Shown: positions 1 through 14,436, numbered from the stretch's first letter. The stretch is 64,000 nt of DNA from Orientallactaga sibirica (GCA_036365145.1 JAEOAD010002279.1:3715001-3779000), one strand, 5' to 3'. Numbers and translations: made by a program. The notes: generated by a model from the letters alone, not told the origin.

Positions 1-104
1 CCAGTTTGAGGCTCGATTCCCCAGGACCCACGTAAGCCAGATGCACAAGGTGGCACATGCATCTGGAGTTCGTTTGCAGTGGCTAAAGGCCCTGGTGCAC
101 CCTT

Positions 105-143
<39 letters not shown>

Positions 144-936
144 CTTTCTCTCTCTGTCTGTCTGTTGCTCTCAAATAAATAAATAAAGGGAATAAAAGAA
201 ATGGGGTTCAGAGGTTGTGAAACTTCTTCCATGTCACATGGCTGATTGTGGGGGCACTCAATACATATTTGCTTATGCATCATGAATAAATGAATGAGAA
301 TTTTTCCTTTTCTTTTCATTCCTTTTTCTTTTTCTTTCTTTTTGTTTTGTTTAGTTTTGTTTTGTTCCGAGGTAGGGTTTTAATCTATCCCAGACTGACC
401 TGGAATTCACTATGTAGTCTCAGGGTGGCCTTGAACTCACGGTGATCCTCCTTACCTCTGCCTCCCGAGTGCTGGGATGAAAGGTGTGCACCACCACGCC
501 CGGCACTGAATGAGAATCAGTTACTTCCTCCCCCCTCTCAACTCTACAGACAGGGAACCAGGCCCAGAATGGAGAGTGGCTAGCCCAAGTTGGAACAGGA
601 CTAAGACTTAGGGACTCCTGGCTCACCAGCCTGGGGTAAGAGGCTTTCTGATGCCCCACAGAATATCCCTGGTTGGTATTGATATACAGCTTGGCTTCTT
701 TTTTAAAATATTTTTTTAAATTTTTGTTTATTTATTTGCAAGCAGAGAGGAAGAGAGAGAGAGAAGAAAGACAGACAGAGAGAGAATGGACATGCCAGGG
801 CCTGCAGCCATTGCGAACAAACTCCAGATGCATGTGCCCCCTTGTGCATCTGGCTTATGTGGGTCCTGGGGAATCAAACCTGGGTCCTTTGGCTTCACAG
901 GCAAATGCCTTAACCGCTAAGCTATCTCTCCAGCCC
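1..936. repeat. SINEs in TTC22 intron
   Basis: 1-184: B2-like type A SINE, plus strand, head cut by the window edge, ending in (CT)n and (AATA)n. 361-505: B1, minus. 706-936: type A SINE, minus, with the head 'aagccatctctccagccc' at the right end. 506-700 is low-copy intron sequence with nothing recognised. Confidence 0.85.
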
Positions 937-994
937 TAACCTGGCTTCTTTTGTGTCAGCAAGGATGCGGATGTCACATGTTCCTCTGAGCTGA

Positions 995-3162
<2,168 letters not shown>

Positions 3163-3540
3163 TTCCTTTCGAGTCCTGGGTACCTGATGGAGGTGGGGAC
3201 TGGACCAAAGGCAGACCAGCTGGCAGAGGGAGCTGGCCACACGGCCACCTGAGATCCCTTTTCCGGATGCATGGAGAACACACAGAGAGAATTCAAGGTT
3301 CTAGAAGTCACGCTTTGCCACCCCAGTCACTGTGCAAGAGACAAACTTGGCTTGCCAGACTCACACGACCCATTTGCCCTGAACCTCGGACTTATCTTCA
3401 GCATGTTGCATACTGGAAACAAAGACCCATAGTGATCCTCTTGCTGAGCTTCCTGAGTGCTGGGATTAACAAGTATGAACCACCATGTTTGGCTTTCAGC
3501 ATTTCCAACGTTTGCCAAAAAGCAAGCGAACAAAAATACT

Positions 3541-3546
3541 AATAAA
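3541..3546 (+). terminator. TTC22: candidate TTC22 polyadenylation signal
   Basis: First AATAAA after the TTC22 stop codon, giving a 3'UTR of about 390 bp. The stretch 3425-3500 just before it resembles an old B1 fragment in minus orientation. No clear downstream GT-rich element can be separated from the (GT)n at 3568-3595, so the call is tentative. Confidence 0.4.
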
Positions 3547-3599
3547 CCACCCAAGGCTAAAGTATTAGGTGTGTGTGTGTTAATGGTTTGTGTGTTACT

Positions 3600-4430
3600 T
3601 GTCGCATCAGGCACACGAACCCCGGACACGTGGGCCACCTTGTGCATCTGGCTTACGTAGGACCTGGAGAATTGAACTGGGTCCTTAGGCTTTGCAGGCA
3701 TGCGCCTTCACCACTAAGCCGTCTCTCCAGCCCTAACTTTCTTTTGATAACTGACTGACCCTCAGCCAGCATGTCCTTGGACACTCAGCTTTTATTTTAT
3801 TTTTAAATATTTTTAAAATTTTTTTATTTTTTTTTTTTTGGAGAGAGACACAGAGACAAAGAGAAAGGGAGTGGGAGACAGAGTGAGAGGGAGAAGACGA
3901 CAGATAGAGATGGGCGCCCCAGCAGTGTCTCAACTGCTGCGAACGAAATCCAGATGTGCGTGCCCCTTGTGGTCAAGTGCAGCATTGCGCCCTTGCATCA
4001 CTTTGCATCTGGCTAAACATGGGACCTGGAGATTGGAACCGCTGGAGATTGGAACCAGCGTTCTTAGGCTTAGAAGGCAGGTGCCTTAACCCCTAAGCCA
4101 TCTCTCCAGCCCTCAGCTTTTATTTATTGTTTTAAACTTTTTTTTATTATTATTTTGGAGAGAGACAGAGAGAGAGAGAGAGGGAGAGAGGAAGACAGAG
4201 ATGGGCGCGCCATCAGTGTCTCAGCTGCTGTGAACAAAATCCAGATGTGTGCGCCCCCTTGTGGTCAAGTGCGGCATTGCGCCCTTGCCTCACTTTGCAT
4301 CTGGCTAAACATGGGACCTGGAGATTGGAACCAGCGTTCTTAGGCTTAGGAGGCAAGCGCCTTAACCCCTAAGACATCTCTCCAGCCCTCAGCTTTTATT
4401 TTTTTAAAGATTTTCTTTTATTTATTTATT

Positions 4431-4468
<38 letters not shown>

Positions 4469-4900
4469 GGCACACCAGGGCCTCTAGCCACTGCAAACGA
4501 ACTCCAGTCGCATGCACTGCCATGTGCATCTGGCTTATGTGGGACCTGGAGAATCGAACCAGTGTCCTTAGGCTTGCAAAGGCATGCGCCTTAACCCCTA
4601 AACCATCTCTCCAGCCCTAGCTTTCTTTTTATAACTGACTGACTTTCAGCCAGCATGTCCTTACATACTAAGCTTTTTTTATTAAGATTTTATTTTGTTT
4701 TATTTTATTTATTAGAGACAGAAGGAGAGAGAGAGAGTGAGTGAGCGAGAATGGGCACGCCAGGGCCTCCAGCCACTGCAAACGAACTCCAGATGCATGT
4801 GCCACCTTGTGCATCTGGCTTACATGGGACCTGGAGAATCGAACCGGGGTCCTTAGGCTTCGCAGGCATGAGCCTTCGCTGCTAAGCCATCTCTCCAGCC
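3600..4900 (-). repeat. five successive minus-strand B2-like SINEs downstream of TTC22
   Basis: Type A 3600-3733; type B 3830-4113; type B 4141-4389; type A 4400-4617; type A 4675-4900. All share the same tRNA-like head at the right end. The phrase 'ctttcttttgataactgactgac' flanking 3733 recurs near 4620, so part of this row probably grew by local duplication. The type B copy at 4141 carries an intact CTCF-like 14-mer at 4251-4264. Confidence 0.85.
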
Positions 4901-5356
4901 CAGCTTTTAGCCTGGGGCATCCCTACTTCTTTAAGGTCCAATTTCAAACACCCTCCTCCACAAAGCCCTTGCAGGTCCCCCCTCAGGGCAGGACTTCATC
5001 CCGTCCCCCACCTCACACTGCAGGTCCCTCTGCACTCTGCTGTTTCCCCTGTACAACTTACCACAGAGTACTATGCCCTGCACTTTGAAAAGGCAGCCTT
5101 GGGCACCTGAGAGTGGAGAGTCCGTCATGAACTTCACCTTGCCTGTTCCACCCATGCTCACAGTCCCTCTTGGTGTGGGCCATAGGCTGTGGGCACAGGG
5201 ATGACTCGTGTGTTTCCAGAGGAGCTTGCCGCCTGGACAGACAAGCCATCCCTTTAGTTAGCGACTGTCTGTCAAACCACAAACCAACAAAGCAAAGCCT
5301 TTGGCGGAGCCTCAGCATAGTGCTGAGAACACGGAAAAGAACAAAAACGGGGTCTG
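4901..5356. other. low-copy intergenic sequence between TTC22 and PARS2
   Basis: About 450 bp without a recognisable gene or repeat. Open frames on both strands are short and have no codon pattern or homology I recognise. Confidence 0.5.
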
Positions 5357-6044
5357 GGTTGGAGAGATGGCTTAGCAGTTAAGGCGCTTGCCTGCAAAGC
5401 CAAAGGACCCAGGTTCGATTCCCCAGGACCCACATAAGCCAGATGCACAAGGTGGTGCGTGTTTCTGGAGTTCGTTTGCAGTGGCTGGAAGCCCTGGTTC
5501 ACCCATTCTCTCTGTCTATCTGCCTCTTTCTCCTTCTCTCTCTCAAATAAATAAATAACAGGGTCCACCCTCAGATTCCAACCTAAGATTCTTTAGCAAA
5601 ACATGAGTCCCAGGGTCTATAGGACAGCTATGCAGTTTATCTTTTTTCACTTTTCTTTTAAAATATTTTTATTTTTATTTGTTTATTTGAGAGAGAGAAG
5701 GAGATAAAAGAGGCAGATAGAGAATAGGTGCTCAGGGCCTCCAGACACTGCAAACGAACTCCAGATGCATGTGCCCCTTGTGCTTACGTGGGTCCTGGGG
5801 AGTTGAACCTGGGTCCTTTGGCTTTGCAGGTAAATGCCTTAAGTGCTAAGCCATCTCTCCAGCCCTCACTTTTCTTTTTCTTTTTTCTTTCTTTTTTTTT
5901 TTTTGTTTCACTCTTTTCCAGGCTGATCTGGAATTCACTCTGTAGTCTCAGGGTGGCCTCGAACTCATGGTGATCCTCCCTACCTCTGCCTCCCGAGGGC
6001 TGGGATTAAAGGCGTATGCCACCACGCTCGGCTATTTCACACAT

Positions 6045-6087
<43 letters not shown>

Positions 6088-6244
6088 TTTGAGAGAGAAG
6101 GAAACAGGTGGTGGGGGGGAGAATGGGTGCGTCAGGGCATCTAGACGCATGTGCCACCTTGTGGGTCCTGGGGAATCGAACCTCGGTCCTTAGGCTTTTG
6201 GCCAACACCTTAACCGCTAAGCCATCTCTCCAGCCCTATTTCGC

Positions 6245-6276
<32 letters not shown>

Positions 6277-6483
6277 GGTTTTGCAAGGTCAGGGTCTCAC
6301 TCTGGTCCAGGCTGACCTGGGATTAAAGGCGTATGCCACCACGTCTCAGCTTATCTTTTAGGGTGGCCTTTATTTATTTATTTATTTATCAGGGAGAGAG
6401 AAGGAAGCAGGTGGTGATCCTCCAGGGCCTCTGCCTCACCTTGTGAGTGCTGGGATTAAAGGCGTGCGCCACCACGCCCAGCT
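5357..6483. repeat. SINE cluster upstream of PARS2 promoter
   Basis: Type A plus 5357-5560; type A minus 5655-5865; B1 minus 5885-6033; type A minus with long (ATTT)n tail 6040-6236; truncated B1 6247-6355; mixed SINE and B1 pieces 6365-6483. SINEs stop here, and 6484-7250 is SINE-free around the promoter. Confidence 0.8.
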
Positions 6484-6754
6484 CGCAACTTTTAACTTAT
6501 TTAAATCGGAAGCCCATATAATCACAGATGGTTTTGAACTCAGAGCTTCTCCCCCAGCAACCCCGTGTGTTGTCATGGTTACACCGCAAGCACCCGGTCC
6601 CTCCTACTCTGGGAGGGGTGTGCAGCCTGGCGGCGGGAGGGAAAAATCTTGTCCAAATTGGCTTTGACCATAGAGTCACTCCTCCCTGAATCCTAGAAGG
6701 GCCATGCGGAAGTGCTCATCGCTAGCTCAGCCAGGTGCAGTCGCGGCTCTCTGG

Positions 6755-6875
6755 CTCAACTTCCTGTCACTCTGACGTTGCTCTATGGTCGGTGGGAGGG
6801 GCCAGAGCTTCTCACTTCCGGTTGGAGGAGCGCAGCTTTACGATTGGTCAGCAGGACCCGAGGGGAGGCGGGGCT
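6755..6875 (+). promoter_or_regulatory. PARS2: PARS2 core promoter region
   Basis: GC-rich, SINE-free segment with standard TATA-less promoter sites: an ETS-type CACTTCCGG near 6813-6821, an inverted CCAAT (ATTGG) at 6843-6847 and a GC box GGGGAGGCGGGGC at 6862-6874. It sits immediately before a consensus donor at 6959 and lies 5.8 kb upstream of the PARS2 coding exon, matching the two-exon human gene. Motifs are seen; promoter function is inferred. Confidence 0.6.
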
Positions 6876-6958
6876 TACGAAGACCTGGTGCAGGCGTATG
6901 TGCGCCAGGAGGTCCCCCTGGAAGACGCTAGAAAGGCACTGTAAACAAGTTGTCCGCG
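6876..6958 (+). other. PARS2: PARS2 non-coding exon 1 (5' end approximate)
   Basis: The donor GTGAGC at 6959 follows a CpG-containing segment, and the acceptor at 12,729 precedes the PARS2 start codon by 28 bases. Human PARS2 likewise has an untranslated first exon. The transcription start cannot be fixed from sequence. Confidence 0.5.
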
Positions 6959-7254
6959 GTGAGCATGGGCCGGGTGGCGGTGGTGGGGATGGTCCAGTGA
7001 TGTCCTTTTCCCTTGTCGCCCTGCCCTGCAGTTGTCACGGAACTCTTGGGTATCCCTACCCCCGGTGAAGGCCAAGTGGCGTTTCGTTACTGTTTCATGC
7101 GTAGTAATTATGGCACGTCCGGCGTACCGTACTTTAACGCACCATCGGTCAGTGGGCACTTTGTGCATTGCATGCACATGCGTGCAAGGGAGGCGATCTG
7201 CAGCTTTGGGGACAGGTGGAGGTTGCTGTGAGAAGGAGAGAAGAGTTGTCTTTT

Positions 7255-7721
7255 AAAAAATATTTTATTTACTTATTTATTTGAGAGACAGAATGGGCGC
7301 GCCAGGGCCTCCAGCCACTGCAAACGAACTCCAGACGCATGAGCCGCCTTGTGCATTTGCCTTTACATGGGTCCTGGGGAATCGAACCTGGGTCCTTTGG
7401 CTTTGCAGGCAAGTGTCTTAACTGCTAAGCCATCCCTCCAACCCAAAATTATTATTATTTTTACTTTATTTTTATTTTTATTTTTTTATTTTATTTTATT
7501 TTTATTTATTTGAGAGACAGAAGGGCAGATAGAGACAGGGAATGAGAGCGCCAGGGCTTCCAGCCACTTCAAACGAACTCCAGACCCATGTGCCACTTTG
7601 TGCATCTGGCTTACATGGGTCCTGGGGGATCGAACCTGGGTCCTTTGGGTTTGCAGGAAAGCGCCTTAACCGCTAAGCTATCTTTCAAGCCTCTGGGTTG
7701 TTTTTGTTTTGTTTTGTTTTG

Positions 7722-7752
<31 letters not shown>

Positions 7753-8140
7753 TTTGTTTGTATGTTTTTATACAGTTGTGTTTCTTATCCTGTCTTTGGT
7801 GAGCACGTGGGCTCTAGAGACTGGGTCTTTGACCCTCCCTTGGGCCCTAGCATGTTTCAATAAATGCGTATAGGATGAAACCTCATTCTGGTTGCTGACA
7901 GCAATTGTGAAACATGCCTGTCTCTGACTGGGCAGTCCTTGGTACCTTTTCTTTTTATTTATATTTTCTTTTATTTATATTTGAGAGAGAACGGGGCAGA
8001 GAGAAAAAGAGAGAATGGGCGCGTCCAGAAGCATGCACCACCTTGTGCATCTGGCTTATGTGTTCCCGGGGGCTCGAACCTGGGTCTTTTAGCTTTGCAG
8101 GCAAATGCCTTAACTGCTAAGCCATCCCTGCAACCTTTTT
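7255..8140 (-). repeat. SINEs and (GTTTT)n in PARS2 intron 1
   Basis: Type A minus 7255-7443; type A minus 7470-7693; a (GTTTT)n run at about 7700-7757; type A minus 7945-8137, which lacks part of its body. Confidence 0.8.
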
Positions 8141-8540
8141 TTTTTTTTTTTTTTTTTTAAGGAGGGATAGCGGGTTGAAGAGCAGCTGCAGCTGAGAGGG
8201 CTCAAAGGAGAGGGGTGCAGGCTCACTGGATGTGGTGGGAGTGTGTTGTGCACTCAAGGGTCTGAAGTTCAGATCATGTTGTCAGGGCAGGAAGAAGCTG
8301 TTTAAAGCAAGACAGTGTGTCATTGCTGCCTCCTGTGTATTGGTAATGTTGCAGAAATGTTCAGGAAAGATCATTCTAATACTAGTATGAGTGAAAGTAG
8401 AGGAGTTTATTTACCCCAGGGAGCCAAAGAGCTTGAGGTGGCACTCCAACCCTGAGCTGGGGTTTTATTTCCACTTTATAGTTTTAGTAGCCAAGGAGAG
8501 AGGTAAGGGAACAGACAAGATGTGGCAATTTGCATATTAA
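8140..8540. other. low-copy sequence in PARS2 intron
   Basis: No gene recognised. Contains an octamer ATTTGCAT at 8529-8536. The composition (TTTATT runs, 'ggggttttatttccac') could be part of an old LTR, but no LTR ends are visible. Confidence 0.35.
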
Positions 8541-9378
8541 TTATTTTTGTAGTCAGGCCACCCTAACAGTGAACTCCATTTTTTAAATTTAATTTTTATG
8601 AATTTATTAAAGAGGGAGAGAGAGAGAGAATGGGCACATCAGGGCCTCCAGCCACTGCAAATGAACTCCAGACACATATACTCCCTTGTGCATCTGGCTT
8701 ATATGGGTGCTGGGGAATTGAACCAGGGTCCTTTGGCTTTGCAGGCAAACACTTTAAGTGCTAAGTCATCTCTCTAGCCCTCCTTTTTTTTTTTTTTTTT
8801 TTTTTTTAGGTCTTTCAAGGTAAGGTCTCACTCTGGTCAAGGCTGACCTGGAATTAGCTATGTAGTCTCAGGGTGGCCTCGAACTCATGGCAATCCTACC
8901 TCTGCCTCCCGAGTGCTGGGATTAAAGGCGCACACCACCATGCCCAGCTTAGCCCTCCATTCTTAAATTATTTTTGTAGTCAGGCCACCCTAACAGTGAA
9001 CTCCATTTTTTAAATTTAATTTTTATGAATTTATTAAAGAGGGAGAGAGAGAGAATGGGCACATCAGGGCCTCCAGCCACTGCAAATGAACTCCAGACAC
9101 ATATGCATCTGGCTTATATGGGTGCTGGGGAATTTAACCAGGGTCCTTTGGCTTTGCAGGCAAACACTTTAAGTGCTAAGTCATCTCTCTAGCCCTCCTT
9201 TTTTTTTTTTTTTTTTTAGGTCTTTCAAGGTAAGGTCTCACTCTGGTCAAGGCTGACCTGGAATTAGCTATGTAGTCTCAGGGTGGCCTCGAACTCATGG
9301 CAATCCTACCTCTGCCTCCCGAGTGCTGGGATTAAAGGCGCACACCACCATGCCCAGCTTAGCCCTCCATTCTTAAAA
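8541..9378. repeat. 427-bp tandem duplication carrying one B2-like SINE and one B1 per copy
   Basis: Copy 1 is 8541-8967, copy 2 is 8968-about 9378. Each begins ttatttttgtagtcagg and holds a type A SINE (minus) then a B1 (minus). Copy 2 differs mainly by a short deletion in the SINE body and a shorter poly-T. Near-identity of non-SINE flanks shows a duplication, not two independent insertions. Confidence 0.85.
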
Positions 9379-10944
9379 ATTATTTATCTGAGAGAGAGAA
9401 AGAGAGAGAGAGAATGGGCACACCAGGGCCTTCTGCCAAACTCCATACACATGCACCAACTTGTGCATCTGGCTTACATGAGTCCTGGGGAATCGAACCC
9501 AGGTCCTTTGGCTTCTCAGGCAAATGCCTTAACTGCCAAGCCATCTCCCCAGTCCCTAACAGTAAATTCCATTTTAACTTTGTTTTAGCCTAAACTATCT
9601 TTCCTTTTTATCGTCACTCTGGGCCCTTTCTGGACAGTTTCCTCTTTGGGATTTTTTTTTTTTTTTTTTTTTTTCGAGGTAGGGTCTCACTTTAGCTCAG
9701 GCTGACCTGGAATTCACTCTGTAGTCTCAGGGTGGCCTTGAACTCATGGCGATCCTCCTACCTCTGCCTCCCGAGTGCTGGGATTAAAGGCGTGAGCCAC
9801 CACGCCCAGCTCTCTTTGGGATTTTTTTCCCATCTGCTGACAAAGATAAGTTTAGGTCCTCAGCAATCAAGTCTCACTGTAACTCGGTGAATCGGTTCAA
9901 CTGTGAGCTTCGTTTCTACCACGGTACCGTGCACCGTGTCTGCTGGGTGGAAGGAGGCAGGAGTCCAGTGAAGAGATCAGTGCTGGCCCGGGTACAGGCT
10001 GGGCGGGCAAAGAAAGGGTTAGGAATGGCAGGGTCCAGGGGGTGCTGAACTGTGACAGAGCGGAGCAGGTGAACACAGGTTTGTGGCTTGGGTGGAAGGT
10101 GCCGCATAGAGGTGGTAGCTCTGGATCGGGAGCCCACGGTGAGTGGCCATTAGCTTCAAGGACGCTGTCCTTCAGGGAAGATTGTAGGTCTGAAGGTCAG
10201 GGTGTGGGCAACTGAACAAGGAGTTTGTGCTGTGAGGAAGACACATATATAACACTGATTTTTTTTTTCTTCTTTAGGTTTTGGGAGGTTAAGGTCGCCC
10301 TGTAGCCTAGCCTGGCCTTGAACTCAGAGCAGTCCTCCTACCTCTGCCTCCCAAGTGCTGATATTAAAGGCATACACCACCACACCTGGCTCTCTATATA
10401 AAACACTGATTTTTTTGTCTTGTTATTTGTGTTTTCGAGGTAGGGTCTCACTCTAGCCCAGGCTGACCTGGAATTCACTATGTAGTCTCAGGGTGGCCTT
10501 GAACTCATGGCGATCCTCCTACCTCTGCCTCCCGAGTGCTGGGATTAAAGGCGTGCGCCACCACACCCGGCAATTTATTTATTTATGAGAGAGCAAGAGG
10601 CAGTTAGAATGGGCATGCCAGGGCATTAAGCCACTGCATATGAATTCCAGATGCATGTGCCACCTTGTGCATCTGGCTTCACGTGGGTCCTGGGGAATTG
10701 AACCTGGGTCCTTAGGCTTTGCAGACAAATGTCTTAACCAGTGAGCCATCTCTCCAGCCCTAATACTGATTTTTAAAAAATATTTCTATTTATTTGCAAG
10801 TAGAGGGAGAGTGGGCTCACCAGGGCCTCTTGCCACTGCAAACAAACTCCAGATGGCATGTGCCATTTGTGGATCTCGCTTTACATCAGTACTGCAGGCT
10901 TTGCAAGCAAGTGCCTTTTAACTGCTGAGCCATCTCTCCAGCCT
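9375..10944 (-). repeat. SINEs in PARS2 intron 1
   Basis: Type A 9375-9556; B1 9648-9811, flanked by a target-site duplication ctctttgggattttttt (near 9641 and again near 9811); B1 10258-10393; B1 10425-10572; type A 10575-10760; type A 10775-10944. 9812-10257 is low-copy intron sequence with nothing recognised. Confidence 0.8.
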
Positions 10945-12622
10945 CAGTATGAATGTTTTTGAGACAGGGCCTTACTGTGTACTCCTGGCTGACCCAGAAC
11001 TTGCTATCTAGATCAGGTTAGCCTCAAAGTTGTGACAGTCCTCTTGCCTCTGCCTTAGTGCTGAGATTACAGGCATGTGCCACTGTGCCTGGTGATACGG
11101 ACATTTTAGCAGAGGTGGGAAGAAACAAACAAAGGATTGCAAATGTCCAGCTGTTGGCTATGGGATCGTAGTTGATTTGTTTCCATTTCTTTCCCCAGTT
11201 TCTTCTTTTTTTGTGGGGGGTGGGTTTGTTTTTTGAGGTAGGGTCTCGCTGTAGCCCAGGCTGACCTGGGATTCACTATGTAGTCTCAGGCTGGCCTCGA
11301 ACTCACAGTGATCCTCCTACCTGTGCCTCCCGAGTGCTGGGATGGAAGGCGTGCACCCCCACGCCCCCAGCTCACCAGTTTCCTGAACAGTAGCAAACAT
11401 CCACAAGTGCCCGACACTGCTCTAAGAACCTTCCTGCTTCCACAGGCCCAGAGTGGAGTTACAAGGTTATGACCATTTTGTAGGTGCAAACTTAAGCACA
11501 GAGGAGTGGAGACAGGTGTCCAAAGCTGCAGAGAGAGCAGTTCGCGGGACACCCACCTAGAACCCACACTGCCTGATCCCAGAGCCTGAGTATGGCACCA
11601 CTCTGCAGTCTCCATGGTAGGCGGTTGTGTTTAAAGTACAATAAAAAGTGATTAAAACAAGAGCTCCAAGTAAGAGTTGAGAGAAGGGGTAGAAGGAGCC
11701 ACATCTCCAGTCGGTTCTTTTTTCCTTTTTTATTTTACTTATTTATTTTATTTTCATTTTTTCCCATTTATTTGTTTATTTATTTATTTATTTTACTTTT
11801 TTATTTTTCATTTTTTTTTGGAGAGAGACAGAGAGAGAGACAAAGGGAGAGAGAGAGGAAGACAGAGATTGGCACAGCAGCAGCAGTCTCAGCTGTTGCG
11901 AACGAAATCCAGATGCGTGCGCCCCCTTGTGGTCAAGTGTGGCATTGCGCCCTTGCATCACTTTGCATCTGGCTAAACGTGGGACCTGGAGATTGGAACC
12001 AGTGTTCTTAGGCTTAGGAGGCAGGCGCCTTAACCCCTAAGCCATCTCTCCAGCCCTATTTATTTATTTTTTGAGGTAGAGTCTCACTCTAGCTCAGGCT
12101 GACCTGGAATTCACTCTGTAATCTCAGGGTGGCCTCGAACTCATGGTGATCGTCCTACCTCTGCCTCCCAAGTGCTGGGATTAAAGGCATATATCACCAC
12201 ACCTAGCTATTTTTATTTATTTATTAGAGAGAGAGAGTGAGAATGGGTGCGCCAAGGCCTCTAGCCACTGCAAACGAACTCCAGATGCATGTGCCACCTT
12301 ACGCATCTGGCTTACGTGGGACCTGGAGAGTTGAACTGGTGTCCTTAGGCTTCCCAGGCATGTGCCTTAACTGCTAAGCCATCTTTCTCCAGCCCCCTTT
12401 TTCCTTTCTTTAAATGAGACCAAGCAAGAGAGAGAATTGCCACGCCAGGGCATCCAGCCATTGCAATTGGATTCCCAGACATGCGCACCCCCTTGGGCAC
12501 ATGTGCAACCTTGCATGCTTGCATCACCTTGTGTGTCTGGATTACGTGGGATCTGTAGACTCAAACATGGGTCCTTAGGCTTTGCAGGCAAGCGCCTTAA
12601 CCACTAAGCCATCCCTCCAGTC
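10945..12622 (-). repeat. SINEs in PARS2 intron 1, up to the coding exon
   Basis: Older diverged B1 10955-11095; B1 11215-11372; type B 11805-12056 with an exact CTCF-like 14-mer at 11,919-11,932; B1 12060-12210; type A 12212-12396; type C 12400-12622 (body with 'gcatgcttgcatcacc'). 11373-11735 is low-copy, with no gene seen. Confidence 0.8.
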
Positions 12623-12757
12623 TGTCCAGTCAGTTCTGTCCCAGGAGCTTGCTGGAGCCAGGCCAAGCAGCTGCTTTGTGTGTCAGAAGCCAGTTCACAC
12701 TCATTCTCACACACATCAGTTTCCTCTAGGTGCTGCACTTCCCTGTGGCAGGGTGTC

Positions 12758-14187
12758 ATGGAAGGACTGTTGACAAGATGCAGAACGCTGTCTGCCTTGG
12801 CCACCTGTAGCCACAAGCTCTCTGGGTACGTGGGTTCCCGCAGGTGTCACCACTATGGCGCAGGGAGCGGGCGGCGCTTGGTACTGTCCCGTATGTTCCA
12901 GCCACAGAACCTGCGGGAAGATCAGGTGCTGTCGCCGGAGGGCGGATCTGGGGACCTGACCTGTAAGAGCCAGCGACTGATGCTGCAGGTGGGCCTGATC
13001 CTCCCAGCAAGCCCTGGCTGTTACCACCTCCTGCCCTACACGGTCCGGGCCATGGAGAAGCTCGTGCGGGTGATAGACCAGGAGATGCAGGCCATCGGAG
13101 GGCAGAAAATCAACATGCCAAGCCTCAGCCCCGCCGAGCTGTGGCAAGCCACCGGCCGTTGGGAGCTGATGGGCAAGGAGCTGCTGAGACTGAGAGACAG
13201 GCATGGCAAGGCGTACTGCTTGGGACCAACTCACGAGGAGTTTGTCACCGCCCTGGTCGCCTCACAGAAGAATATGTCGTATAAGCAGCTTCCCTTGCTG
13301 CTGTACCAGGTGACGCGGAAGTTTCGAGATGAGCCCAGGCCCCGCTTCGGTCTTCTCCGTGGCGGGAGTTCTACATGAAGGACATGTATACCTTTGACTC
13401 CTCCCGCGAGTCCGCCCAGCAGACCTACAGCCTGGTGTGCGATGCCTACCGTCGCCTGTTTGATCAGCTGGGGCTGCGGTGGATCGAGGCCCAGGCAGAT
13501 GTGGGCAGCATCGGGGGCAAGATGTCCCATGAGTTCCACCTGCCAGTGGATGTTGGAGAGGACCGGCTGGCACTCTGTCCCAGTTGCCACTTCTCGGCCA
13601 ACATGGAGACCCTGGACTTGGCACAAACCAACTGTCCTGCTTGCCAGGGCCCGCTAACAGAAACCAAAGGCATTGAGGTGGGACACACGTTCTACTTGGG
13701 TACCAGGTACTCCTCCGTGTTCAACGCCCAGTTTACCAATGCCCACGGCGAACCATCCCTGGCTGAAATGGGGTGCTATGGCTTGGGGGTGACCCGGATC
13801 TTGGCTGCTGCCATTGAAGTTCTCTCTGAAGAAGACTGTATCCGCTGGCCCAGCCTCCTGGCCCCGTACCAAGTGTGTCTCATCCCGCCTAAGAGGGGGA
13901 GTAAGGAGGAGGCAGCCACAGAGCTGGTGGGGCAGCTGTACGACGACATCACAGAGGCACTGCCCCAGCTCCGCGGGGAGCTACTGCTGGATGACAGGAC
14001 CCACCTGACCATTGGCAACAGACTGAAAGATGCCAAGAAGCTTGGCTACCCCTTTGTGATCATTGCTGGCAAGCGGTCCCTGGAGGACCGTGCCCACCTG
14101 GAGGTTTGGTGTCAGAACACTGGGGAGGTGGTCTTCCTCTCCAAAGAGGGAGTCCTGGAACTCCTGACGCAGGTGCAGGTTGTCTAA
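12758..14187 (+). CDS. PARS2: PARS2, mitochondrial prolyl-tRNA synthetase, with an apparent 1-base deletion
   Basis: Class II aminoacyl-tRNA synthetase of bacterial type that joins proline to mitochondrial tRNA-Pro in the matrix. The single coding exon starts with MEGLLTRCRTLSALATCS, an Arg-rich, acid-poor targeting peptide. Motif 1 region around GCYHLLPYTVRAMEKLVRV; motif 2 with RKFRDEPRPRFGLLRG at about residues 187-202; a CPSC and a CPAC pair near residues 274 and 293; motif 3 GCYGLGVTR at about 339-347; then the anticodon-binding domain to ...VQVV. Length would be 476 residues (human 475). The frame breaks inside motif 2: at 13,361-13,366 one base is missing compared with the expected Gly-Arg-Glu-Phe-Tyr, giving TGA at 13,376-13,378. 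The other frame continues intact from 13,367 to TAA at 14,185-14,187. All else looks under selection, so an assembly error is as likely as real loss. Confidence 0.92.
13361..13366 (+). other. PARS2: frameshift site in PARS2 motif 2
   Basis: The sequence reads cgtggcgggagttctac. The family expects Arg-Gly-Arg-Glu-Phe-Tyr, which needs one more base in the ggcggg run. Upstream frame ends GGSST-stop; downstream frame resumes at EFYMKDMYTF. Confidence 0.85.
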
Positions 14188-14436
14188 GTGCCCCGGCCTG
14201 GCGTCTCCGCTGGCACTGCTGCCCCTTCCTCTCCTGTCCAGAAACAGTCCCCTCTCTCATGGAAGGTGAGCCCATGTCAGAGGAACCAGTATTCACGCAG
14301 TCGCCTCTTTTGATGGTTGCTAAGGTGACTAATTTGACCCCTTTCTCGGGGCTGGCGACGCCCCCTCACCATTCCTTTTACGTTCCACTGCCGGCACTTC
14401 TGGCAGGAGGCTGACAGGCACAAAAGAGACCCGATT

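Noticed and set aside
5357..5440. tRNA genes at SINE heads (A-box and B-box like motifs throughout the window)
   Set aside because: The heads do not fold as complete tRNAs by eye, are followed by SINE bodies and A-rich tails, and occur dozens of times.
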